From contig QMPZ01000028.1 of NCBI GenBank assembly GCA_003648815.1, positions 1-14,124 on the forward strand: 14,124 nucleotides of DNA, written 5' to 3'. Position 1 is the stretch's first letter. Each line of letters opens with the position of its first letter. The DNA is from Candidatus Aerophobota bacterium (GTDB taxonomy: Bacteria > Aerophobota > Aerophobia > Aerophobales > B47-G16). The position numbers and the translations under genes are program-made. Under the pieces are notes generated by a model. The model made no database searches. It saw only the letters and a program-made list of their open reading frames with translations, and was not told the origin of the DNA. Positions 7,289-14,124 of the stretch are shown here, in pieces.

Positions 7289-8033
7289 TTTGACCGGTGA
7301 GAAGGCAATTGTAACCGGAGCAGCTCAAGGGTTAGGCGAGCAGATGGCTATAGCGCTGGCTGAGGCCGGGGCAGACGTTGCCGTGGTTGACAAAAATATA
7401 GAGGGTGCTCGTCGGGTGAGCGAGAGCATAAAGAATCTTGGTGTAAATTCCATCTTTGTAAAGGCCGACGTGACAAAAAAGGACCAAGTGGAAGAGATGG
7501 TAAAGACGTGTATGGAAAGGTTCGGCAGGATTGACATTCTCGTCAACAACGCCGGCATCGTCAGCAACTTTCCTGCAGAGGAAATGGAAAAGGAAGAATG
7601 GGACAAGGTAATTGAGGTTAACCTCACGGGAGTTTTTCTCTGCGCTCAGGCAGTGGGAAGGGAAATGATAAAAAGGAGGAAGGGCAATATCATCAACATA
7701 TCCTCTATGTCTGGCTTGATCGTCAACAGACCTCAACCCCAGGTTCACTACAATGCCTCCAAAGCCGGGGTTATCATGATCACCAAGTCCTTAGCCGCCG
7801 AATGGGCAAAATACAACATAAGGGTTAACGCCATTGCGCCGGGATACATGAGAACACCCTTAGTGGACAAGGTCTTTCCCCAATATGGAGGAGAGTGGTG
7901 TTCCCTGGTTCCCATGGGCAGGTTAGGAGACCCCTCTGAGATAAAGGGACCTGTCCTGTTCCTGGCCTCTAAGGCCTCCAGCTACGTAACCGGAAGCGTG
8001 CTGGTAATGGACGGTGGATACACCGTCTGGTAA
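7266..8033 (+). CDS. Short-chain dehydrogenase/reductase (classical SDR)
   Basis: 255 residues, the standard length of a classical SDR. The start is fixed by AAAGGAGG at 7253-7260, five bases upstream and inside the end of the MFS gene. The cofactor motif TGAAQGLG is at 17-24, and D42 at the end of the second strand points to NAD(H). NNAG is at 94-97. The catalytic tetrad is complete: N119 (EVNL), S147 (NISSMSG), Y162 and K166 (YNASK). The C-terminal APGYMRTP and SSYVTGSVLVMDGG are typical of the FabG/gluconate 5-dehydrogenase/2-deoxygluconate dehydrogenase group. Located between the transporter and the fucose isomerase, it probably oxidises or reduces a sugar or sugar acid. An L-fucose dehydrogenase, or a dehydrogenase for a deoxy sugar acid, would fit the neighbourhood, but SDR sequences do not reveal substrate. 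A fatty-acid FabG role is unlikely given the operon. Confidence 0.88.
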   Translation: MNVKNLFDLTGEKAIVTGAAQGLGEQMAIALAEAGADVAVVDKNIEGARRVSESIKNLGVNSIFVKADVTKKDQVEEMVKTCMERFGRIDILVNNAGIVSNFPAEEMEKEEWDKVIEVNLTGVFLCAQAVGREMIKRRKGNIINISSMSGLIVNRPQPQVHYNASKAGVIMITKSLAAEWAKYNIRVNAIAPGYMRTPLVDKVFPQYGGEWCSLVPMGRLGDPSEIKGPVLFLASKASSYVTGSVLVMDGGYTVW

Positions 8034-8064
8034 AATATAAAACTTAAGTAAAAGGAGGAAAAAG

Positions 8065-9558
8065 ATGCGAAGTACGCCGATAGGCATAGTGATGTTAAAC
8101 GATGAACGTGAGCATGTTTACAGGCAAAACAACCCCTTAAACATGAAGGTGGTGAGAAACTGGGCAAAGCTTATAGAGGAGAACGTGGTCAACGTGGACA
8201 AATCAAGACCGCAGGTAGTCGTGGGCTCCGAGATCATCACCAGCATAAGAAGCGCTCAAAAGGTAGGGGAGGAACTGTCCCGTGCCAATTGCAAACAGGT
8301 GATCATGTGCTATAATGTCTGGGATTTCCCCTTTTTAGTCTGGCCATTTTTAAATAGCCTGGGAAGAGATGTTCCCGTTCTTTCCCTTTCCAACAACAAT
8401 GGAAAGTATCCGGGAAATGTCGGCCTTTTGGCCACGGATGGAGCTTTAAGGCAGGCCGGGTTTAGAACACATCGCATCGTGGGAGAGATGGAGGACAGAA
8501 AAACGCAAAAGAAGGTCTTTAACTGGATAAGAGCCAGCCAGGCAGTTACCACCATAAAAAACGAGGTTTACGGGTGTTATGGCGGCCACTCCATGGGAAT
8601 GGAGACGGGATACTTTCACCTCGTTCCGACCATAAAAGCCTTAGGGGTGACGGTAAGACAGATCGACCAGCTTCTCTTAAGGGAGGAGATGGAGCGAGTC
8701 GATGAGAAGGAAGTGGAGAAAGGTTTCAACTGGCTAACAGATCTTTTAGGAGAGAGGATAAAATACGATGGGAAAATGCTTACCCCTGAGAGTCTTAAAA
8801 ACCAGCTCAGGCTTTATCTATCCGTAAGAAAAGTAAACGAAGAGAAGGGATTTGACTTCTGCGGCATAAAGGGGCAAAGGGAGCTCACCGAGTATGTATG
8901 TCTGGCTGATGTGGCAGAGATGCTTCTTAACGACCCTTACGATTGGCGCGGTCCTAAGGAGCCCACCGTCTGCGCCACCGAGGCCGATGCTTATGCCGCC
9001 ATCACGATGCAGCTTTTAAAGTACGTATCCGGTGGCCTTCCCACTCTCTTTATGGACGTGAGGCTATATCATCCGGACAGGGACATATGGGACTTTTGCA
9101 ACTCAGGAAATCATGCCAGCTTCTATGCACAGCGAAGCTTTGATCCTGAGGATAACTTCAAACACATCACCCTTTATCCGGCTCTGGAATTTTACTTTAA
9201 GGCAGGAGGAGCCAGCGTGTTCTTTGATGCTGGCCCTGGAGAGCTCACCTTTGCCCGCTTAGGCCTGTGGGATGACAAGCCATATCTGGTCATGGCCAAG
9301 GGAGAGGTGGTGGACCTGCCCGAGGATGAGAGGAAAAAAATCGATGATCAGACAGATCCCACCTGGCCCCATGTCCATGCTCGCCTTTTCTGCGATTATG
9401 AGGAATTCATTGACCTGTTTCCCTCCAATCACATCCTCGCCGTGGCCGGAGATCACCTCGAGTCCTTAAAGTATCTATCTGAGATAGCCGGAATCAGACC
9501 GATAGTCCTGGGTGAGGATGGAAAGAGGCGAAGATCCCCCATATGGGAGAGGGTTTAG
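8065..9558 (+). CDS. L-fucose/L-arabinose isomerase-family protein
   Basis: 497 residues, cytoplasmic, preceded by AGGAGG (8053-8058) six bases before the ATG. The fold pattern is that of the FucI/AraA ketol isomerases, which convert an aldose to a ketose using Mn2+: an N-terminal segment with VVVGSEIITS, a middle segment with VYGCYGGHSMGMETGY, and a C-terminal metal domain. Candidate metal ligands, by spacing with AraA (E306, E333, H350, H450) and FucI (E337, D361, H528), are E306 (CATEADAY), D331 (LFMDVRL), H350 (GNHAS) and H456 (PSNHIL). It is shorter than E. coli FucI (about 590 residues) and close to AraA in length. The downstream L-fuculokinase-like gene and GH29 fucosidase favour L-fucose as substrate, giving L-fuculose; another 6-deoxy or pentose substrate remains possible. 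The gene ends 20 bases before the kinase start. Confidence 0.82.
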   Translation: MRSTPIGIVMLNDEREHVYRQNNPLNMKVVRNWAKLIEENVVNVDKSRPQVVVGSEIITSIRSAQKVGEELSRANCKQVIMCYNVWDFPFLVWPFLNSLGRDVPVLSLSNNNGKYPGNVGLLATDGALRQAGFRTHRIVGEMEDRKTQKKVFNWIRASQAVTTIKNEVYGCYGGHSMGMETGYFHLVPTIKALGVTVRQIDQLLLREEMERVDEKEVEKGFNWLTDLLGERIKYDGKMLTPESLKNQLRLYLSVRKVNEEKGFDFCGIKGQRELTEYVCLADVAEMLLNDPYDWRGPKEPTVCATEADAYAAITMQLLKYVSGGLPTLFMDVRLYHPDRDIWDFCNSGNHASFYAQRSFDPEDNFKHITLYPALEFYFKAGGASVFFDAGPGELTFARLGLWDDKPYLVMAKGEVVDLPEDERKKIDDQTDPTWPHVHARLFCDYEEFIDLFPSNHILAVAGDHLESLKYLSEIAGIRPIVLGEDGKRRRSPIWERV

Positions 9559-9566
9559 CTAAATAC

Positions 9567-9571
9567 AGGAG
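9567..9571 (+). promoter_or_regulatory. Ribosome binding site deciding the fuculokinase start
   Basis: AGGAG, continuing into a purine run to 9577, lies seven bases before the ATG at 9579. An earlier in-frame ATG at 9543 lies inside the upstream isomerase gene, would add twelve residues before the phosphate loop, and has no comparable site. E. coli FucK also begins only a few residues before its DCGATNVR motif. Confidence 0.7.
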
Positions 9572-9578
9572 AGAGGGA

Positions 9579-11099
9579 ATGGAAAAAGAGGTAGTCATTG
9601 TCATAGATTGTGGAGCCACCAATGTCCGGGTGGCAGCGGTAAAAAAAAGTGGCAAGATAGAAGATGAGATGAGCTTTCCCAACAGAGCCGTCCCACAGAA
9701 GGAGGGAAAAGAGTGGCTGATATGGGACGTAGAGGAAATCTGGGAAAAGATCTGCAGGGCAGCTCAAAAGGTATGTTCGAGGGTCGGAAGGAAAAACATA
9801 AGGGCAGTGGTAGCAGTCACCTTTGGAGCTGATGGAGCTCCTGTGGACAAAAAGGGCAAGCTCTTATATCCTGTAATTTCCTGGCAGTGTTCCCGGGGAA
9901 GAGAGTTGGTCGAGGAGCTGGAAAGGATGCTCTCACCCTGGCAGGTCTATCAGGTCACGGGCTATCAGTTCATCCCTTTTAACACTGTCTTTCGCATTTT
10001 ATGGCTCAAGAAAAATGAGCCCGAGGTTTTAGAGAAGGCCTACAAATGGCTTATGCTTTCCGGAATTATAAACCAGCGCTTATGTGGAGAGTTTGCCATA
10101 GACCCCACCAGTGCTTCCACGATGATGGCTATGGACCTTAAGAGAAGGAAATGGTGGAGGAAGATACTTGACCTTATAGGAGTTGATCCCTCCCTTTTTC
10201 CCGAGTGGAAACAACCCGGACAGCTGGTAGGGAAGGTGACTTTAAGGGCCTCAGAGGAGACAGGAATTCCACGGGGAACGCCGGTGGTGGCCGCAGGACA
10301 TGATACCCAGTTCGCCGCCATTGGGGCGGGAAGCTCGCCCCGCGAGGCTACCTTGAGCTCAGGCACCTGGGAAATTTTGCTCTTGCGACTGCCTGAATTT
10401 AAACCCACCCGGGAAGGATTTGAAGGAGGGCTGATCATCGAAAGCGATGCTGTGCCTGGACTATGGAATCCCCAGGTCTTGATGATCGCCTCAGGGGTGC
10501 TGGAGTGGGTGAGGAAAAACTTTTATGCTGATTTATCCGGCAGAAAGGACATCCACGAGGTGATGATCCTCGAGGCAGAGAAAATTCCTGTGGGGAAAAG
10601 CTCGGTGAACTTAATTCCTGAATTTTCTCCCGGAACAGGTCCTGCCAGAAAGCTTAACCTGAAGGGTAGCCTTTTAGGCCTTACCCTCACCACTCAAAGA
10701 GGAGAGGTCTATCGGGCTGCCTTAGAGGGCCTGTCCTTTCAGCTGAGGACAGCTTTAGAGCTCTTAGAAAAAGCTACAGGATTTTGCCCTGAGGCGATAA
10801 GGATAGTGGGGGGAGGGGCGAAGAACAGATTATGGAACAGGATAAGGGCAGAGGTGACCGGACTTCCCTTAGTGAGCCTCGGACAGAAGGAGGCCGCAGC
10901 GATAGGGGCGGCGATAATGGGATTTTTAGGGGCAGGAGTTTTCAGCTCCGTAGAGGAAGGACAGAAGGCGGTAAGCTTTTCCGAGGAGATATTTGAGCCC
11001 ACCTCAAAACGAAAAGTCTATGAGGAGCTGTACCAGCAGTATAAAAAGACCCTTTTTTCCTTAAGAGAAGTCTACAGTGGTGGAGGAGCACTAAAATGA
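9579..11099 (+). CDS. fucK: L-fuculokinase-like FGGY kinase
   Basis: 506 residues from the preferred ATG. The FGGY fold is complete: phosphate-1 loop IDCGATNVRVAAV (9-21), AVTFGADGAPVD (79-90), LLYPVISWQCSR (95-106), catalytic base D242 in AAGHDTQFA, phosphate-2 loop LSSGTWEIL (259-267), ASGVLEWVRK (304-313), YRAALEG (378-384) and the ATP-site motif VGGGAKNRLWN. Several of these run nearly word for word with E. coli FucK (DCGATNVR, AGHDTQFA, LSSGTWEI, ASGVLEWVRK), so the L-fuculokinase assignment is good; rhamnulokinase is the main alternative. It would phosphorylate L-fuculose from the neighbouring isomerase to L-fuculose 1-phosphate in the cytoplasm. No aldolase to split that product is seen in the window. 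Its TGA stop overlaps the ATG of the GH2 gene (ATGA at 11096-11099), so the two are translationally coupled. Confidence 0.87.
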   Translation: MEKEVVIVIDCGATNVRVAAVKKSGKIEDEMSFPNRAVPQKEGKEWLIWDVEEIWEKICRAAQKVCSRVGRKNIRAVVAVTFGADGAPVDKKGKLLYPVISWQCSRGRELVEELERMLSPWQVYQVTGYQFIPFNTVFRILWLKKNEPEVLEKAYKWLMLSGIINQRLCGEFAIDPTSASTMMAMDLKRRKWWRKILDLIGVDPSLFPEWKQPGQLVGKVTLRASEETGIPRGTPVVAAGHDTQFAAIGAGSSPREATLSSGTWEILLLRLPEFKPTREGFEGGLIIESDAVPGLWNPQVLMIASGVLEWVRKNFYADLSGRKDIHEVMILEAEKIPVGKSSVNLIPEFSPGTGPARKLNLKGSLLGLTLTTQRGEVYRAALEGLSFQLRTALELLEKATGFCPEAIRIVGGGAKNRLWNRIRAEVTGLPLVSLGQKEAAAIGAAIMGFLGAGVFSSVEEGQKAVSFSEEIFEPTSKRKVYEELYQQYKKTLFSLREVYSGGGALK

Positions 11100-12832
11100 G
11101 TAAAAATGAGTCTTTTCCAAGACCTGAGTATCCCAGACCTCAAATGGTAAGGGAAGGATGGTTAAACCTGAATGGACGATGGGAGTTTGAGAAGGATCCG
11201 GGCCTTTCCGGAGAAGAAAGAGGCCTTCATCTTGGCAGGTCCCTGAAGGGAAGCATTGTGGTTCCGTTCTGCCCCGAAAGCAGGCTTTCGGGAGTTAGCC
11301 AGAAGGACTTTATGCCCTGTGTCTGGTATCGACGAAGCTTCGCCTTTCCAGAAGAGTGGAAAGGGAAGCGCATTCTGCTTCATTTTGGCGCGGTGGATTA
11401 CGAGGCGAGCGTCTGGGTTAACGGAAAGTTGGCCGGCGCTCATCGTGGGGGCTATTCTTCCTTCTCCTTTGAGATAACGCATCTTCTGAAAAAAGGAGAA
11501 AATCAAATCGTCGTGCGGGCAATGGATGATACCCGAAACAGCCTTCAGCCCACTGGTAAACAGTCAAAAAGATATGAATCGTACGGCTGTCATTACAGTC
11601 GCGTTACGGGAATCTGGCAGACGGTGTGGCTTGAAGCAGTGCCCTCCACCTACCTTCGCTGGTTTCGGCTATATCCAGATCTTGACCAGGGAAAGCTGAG
11701 CGTTCACGCTGGCGTGGACGGAGATGCCGAGGGAGTTATTTTGCGAGCTAAGGCCTTTGCCTCGGGGAAGAAGGTGGGAGAGGAAAGCATCTCTGCCTGT
11801 GGGCCCATCAGCTTTGCCCTTAAGCTTTCCGAAGTTCATCCATGGGAGGTGAAAAATCCGTTTCTCTACGAGCTGGAGTTCTCACTTGAAAAGGAGGGAA
11901 GGCAGCTCGATCTGGTGAAAAGCTATTTTGGTTTGCGAAAGGTTCACATTCAGGGAAAGAAGGTTCTCATAAATAACCGACCGACCTTCCAGAGGCTGGT
12001 TCTTGATCAGGGATATTATCCCGATGGCCTCTACACCGCTCCCAGCGATGAGGCTTTGAAAAAAGACATCGAGCTTTCCCAGAGGATGGGATTTAACGGA
12101 GCGCGTCTTCACCAGAAGGTGTTTGAGCCCCGTTTTCTCTACTGGGCGGATCGTTTAGGTTATCTTGTCTGGGGTGAATATCCCAACTGGGGATTAGATC
12201 ATAGCCATCCCAAGGCTTTGGAAAGAATGCTCACCGAGTGGATCGAGGTTCTCGAAAGGGACTTCAACCATCCCTCGATCATCGGCTGGTGTCCATTCAA
12301 TGAGACCCCATCCTCACAGAACCCCGAGCTCCTGCGAAGTATCTTTCGAGTGACGAAGATGATTGATCCCACCAGGCCCGTCATAGATACAAGTGGCTAT
12401 GTTCACGTGGAAACGGATATCTATGACTGCCACAACTATGAACAGGATCCGAAAAAGTTTGCTTCTTATTTTTCCGAGTTCGCAAAAAGCGATAAGGTCT
12501 GGAGAAACTTTCCGGAAAATAATGCTCCTTATCAAGGACAACCTTACTTTGTCAGCGAATACGGGGGTATCTGGTGGAATCCGGGCCAGGAAGATGAGAA
12601 AGGTTGGGGATATGGAACAAGACCAAAAACAGAGAAGGAATTTTTGGAAAGGTACCGTGCCCTCACCGAAAGCTTGCTTTTCCATCCGAAGATTTTTGGT
12701 TTCTGCTACACACAGCTTTACGACATAGAACAGGAGGTAAACGGACTATACACCTATGATCGGCGTCCCAAGTTTGATCCTGAGATCATCAGAAAAATAA
12801 ATTCGCAACGGGCAGCTATCGAGGGAAAGTGA
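11096..12832 (+). CDS. Glycoside hydrolase family 2, probable beta-galactosidase or related exo-glycosidase
   Basis: 578 residues, about the length of the core three-domain GH2 enzymes and much shorter than E. coli LacZ. GGAGG at 11082-11086 sits nine bases before the ATG. Domain order: sugar-binding jelly-roll (about 1-182, with RPEYPRPQM, GRWEF, VWYRRSF, VWVNGKLAGAHRGGY and TGIWQTVWLE), immunoglobulin-like domain (about 183-283), and TIM barrel (about 284-575). The barrel has the acid/base pair N402-E403 in PFNETPSS and the nucleophile E488 in FVSEYGG, so it looks catalytically complete. No signal peptide; cytoplasmic. GH2 includes beta-galactosidases, beta-glucuronidases, beta-mannosidases and alpha-L-arabinopyranosidases, and the sequence does not settle which. 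With a fucosidase next door, a galactose- or arabinose-removing enzyme is a reasonable guess. Arginine codons are mixed (about 22 of 39 CGN), more CGN than in the fucose genes. Confidence 0.85.
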   Translation: MSKNESFPRPEYPRPQMVREGWLNLNGRWEFEKDPGLSGEERGLHLGRSLKGSIVVPFCPESRLSGVSQKDFMPCVWYRRSFAFPEEWKGKRILLHFGAVDYEASVWVNGKLAGAHRGGYSSFSFEITHLLKKGENQIVVRAMDDTRNSLQPTGKQSKRYESYGCHYSRVTGIWQTVWLEAVPSTYLRWFRLYPDLDQGKLSVHAGVDGDAEGVILRAKAFASGKKVGEESISACGPISFALKLSEVHPWEVKNPFLYELEFSLEKEGRQLDLVKSYFGLRKVHIQGKKVLINNRPTFQRLVLDQGYYPDGLYTAPSDEALKKDIELSQRMGFNGARLHQKVFEPRFLYWADRLGYLVWGEYPNWGLDHSHPKALERMLTEWIEVLERDFNHPSIIGWCPFNETPSSQNPELLRSIFRVTKMIDPTRPVIDTSGYVHVETDIYDCHNYEQDPKKFASYFSEFAKSDKVWRNFPENNAPYQGQPYFVSEYGGIWWNPGQEDEKGWGYGTRPKTEKEFLERYRALTESLLFHPKIFGFCYTQLYDIEQEVNGLYTYDRRPKFDPEIIRKINSQRAAIEGK

Positions 12833-12892
12833 ACTTCAAAAAATCCCGAAGACGGTGAAAGATTTCTCTTAAAAACAAAAAGGAGGAAGAAA

Positions 12893-14124
12893 ATGACAGA
12901 GCATAAAGATGAAATTAAAGAGGCTCATGAAAAGCGCATGGCTTGGTGGCGCAGGGCAAAATTTGGGATGTTTATCCACTGGGGGGTTTACAGCATCCCT
13001 GCTCGAGGAGAATGGGTGATGTATCAGGAAAGAATCCCCAAGGATGAATACAGAAAGCTCGCGGATGAGTTTAACCCAGAAAAATATAATCCAGAGGAGT
13101 GGGTCAAACTGGCAAAGAAGGCGGGGATGAGATATATGGTTTTAACCACCAGGCACCATGATGGATTCTCCCTCTTTGATAGCAAGGTAAGTGACTTTAC
13201 CGCTCCTCGCACTGCCTGCGGTAGAGACCTCATCAGGGAATACGTCGATGCCTGCAGGAAACATGATATGAGGGTTGGGTTTTACTATTCTCTTCTTGAC
13301 TGGAGATATGACGCTTACTTTTCCGGACCAAAAAAGGATCCCTCTGGATGGAAGGAGCTTGTCGAGTACGTCCACGCTCAGGTAAGGGAACTTATGACGA
13401 ATTATGGAAGGATCGATGTTCTTTTCTATGATGGAGGATGGCCATATACCGCTGAAGACTGGGAGTCTGAGAAGCTCAATAAAATGGTGAGAGCTCTACA
13501 ACCACAGATAATCATAAACAACAGAAGTCAGCTCCCTGAAGATTATGAGACCCCTGAACAATATATTCCCGGAACATTCCCCAGCCCAGAGGCTCCTAAA
13601 AGAGATTGGGAGACCTGTATGACCTTAAATGAGCATTGGGGATATTGTAAGGGAGACAATAACTGGAAGAGTCCCAGGGTGATAGTGTGGAATCTGGCAA
13701 GATGCGCCTCTGGTGGAGGAAATTACCTATTAAATGTTGGTCCAAAGCCTGATGGAACAATTCCAGAAGAATCGGTAAGGATTTTAGAAAAAGTTGGGGA
13801 ATGGATGAGAGAAAATGGGGAAAGTATTTATGGGACAACTCGAACTCAAGTAAGTTTTCCTCACGGAACAACGACCTTGAAGGAAAATAAACTTTATCTA
13901 CATGTCTTTTACTGGAACAGAGAATTTGCCCTTGCTCCCTATAAGATAAACGTAAAGAAGGCCTACTTCTTAAAAACTGGCCAAAATATAGATTTTAAGG
14001 TAAGGGGGGAAAGAATTATCTTCACGGATCTGCCAGAAACAGCTCCTGATCCTTTTGATACGGTCATCGTCCTGGAGTTCGAGGGAAAGATAGAATCCCT
14101 TGAGCCTTTCAGGCCTTTTACATA
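12893..14124 (+). CDS. GH29 alpha-L-fucosidase, 3' end cut by window
   Basis: The frame is open for 410 codons to the window edge with no stop. AGGAGG at 12881-12886 is six bases before the ATG, 60 bases after the GH2 stop. GH29 landmarks are WWRRAKFGMFIHWGVYSIPA (18-37), TTRHHDGFSLFDS (85-97), GRDLIREYV (110-118), FYYSLLDW (130-137), the nucleophile D180 in VLFYDGGW, NNRSQLPEDYETPEQ (209-223), NEHWGYC (246-252), and the barrel-ending GGGNYLLNVGPKPDG (274-288), followed by a beta-sandwich domain. The enzyme hydrolyses terminal alpha-L-fucose with retention. There is no signal peptide, so it acts in the cytoplasm on imported oligosaccharides. GH29 enzymes are usually about 400-450 residues, so probably only the last few residues are missing. 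It supplies free L-fucose to the isomerase and kinase upstream, which gives the block its likely purpose. Confidence 0.9.
   Translation, partial: MTEHKDEIKEAHEKRMAWWRRAKFGMFIHWGVYSIPARGEWVMYQERIPKDEYRKLADEFNPEKYNPEEWVKLAKKAGMRYMVLTTRHHDGFSLFDSKVSDFTAPRTACGRDLIREYVDACRKHDMRVGFYYSLLDWRYDAYFSGPKKDPSGWKELVEYVHAQVRELMTNYGRIDVLFYDGGWPYTAEDWESEKLNKMVRALQPQIIINNRSQLPEDYETPEQYIPGTFPSPEAPKRDWETCMTLNEHWGYCKGDNNWKSPRVIVWNLARCASGGGNYLLNVGPKPDGTIPEESVRILEKVGEWMRENGESIYGTTRTQVSFPHGTTTLKENKLYLHVFYWNREFALAPYKINVKKAYFLKTGQNIDFKVRGERIIFTDLPETAPDPFDTVIVLEFEGKIESLEPFRPFT

Noticed and set aside
8042..8049. ACTTAAGT palindrome before the isomerase gene
   Set aside because: An eight-base AT-rich palindrome in a 31-base gap is expected by chance and has no promoter next to it.
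9543..9578. Upstream ATG start for the fuculokinase
   Set aside because: It would overlap the isomerase gene and lacks a good ribosome binding site; the ATG at 9579 has AGGAG at seven bases.
12833..12892. Promoter or terminator in the 60-base gap before the fucosidase
   Set aside because: No -35/-10 pair and no stable hairpin with a T-run can be seen; only the AGGAGG ribosome binding site is clear.

Overview
The window is a bacterial carbohydrate-utilisation locus. It has ten protein genes, all on the + strand, with short gaps or overlaps and clear Shine-Dalgarno sites. Both ends are cut: the first gene lacks its 5' part and the last lacks its 3' end. I see no rRNA, tRNA, CRISPR, transposase or transcriptional regulator. 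Arginine is mostly AGA/AGG and isoleucine often ATA, a style common in thermophilic or uncultured anaerobic bacterial lineages. The sequence alone does not fix a phylum.

Block 1 (about 1-5783) holds the C-terminal part of a GH116/DUF608 glycoside hydrolase, an iron-dependent alcohol dehydrogenase, a xylulokinase-like FGGY kinase, a zinc medium-chain dehydrogenase close to galactitol-1-phosphate dehydrogenase, and a uroporphyrinogen-decarboxylase-fold protein of unknown function. A 182-base gap follows, the longest in the window. It carries a convincing sigma70-type promoter (TTGACG, 17-base spacer, TG-extended AATAAT) with an 18-base near-palindrome over its -35 box.

Block 2 (5966 to the end) reads as a second transcription unit: an MFS transporter, an SDR dehydrogenase, an L-fucose/L-arabinose isomerase-like protein, an L-fuculokinase-like kinase, a GH2 hydrolase and a GH29 alpha-L-fucosidase running off the window.

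Inferred logic: small fucose-containing oligosaccharides enter through the MFS carrier. They are trimmed in the cytoplasm by GH29, GH2 and GH116 enzymes; GH29 and GH2 have no visible signal peptide. L-fucose is then isomerised and phosphorylated. The iron alcohol dehydrogenase could reduce the resulting lactaldehyde, while the GatD-like dehydrogenase and the first FGGY kinase could feed a polyol or ketose into central metabolism. No fuculose-1-phosphate aldolase is present here, so the pathway is incomplete as seen. The most puzzling member is the URO-D-fold protein: it lacks the arginine motif of true uroporphyrinogen decarboxylase, carries two Cys-Cys motifs, and uses arginine codons unlike its neighbours.
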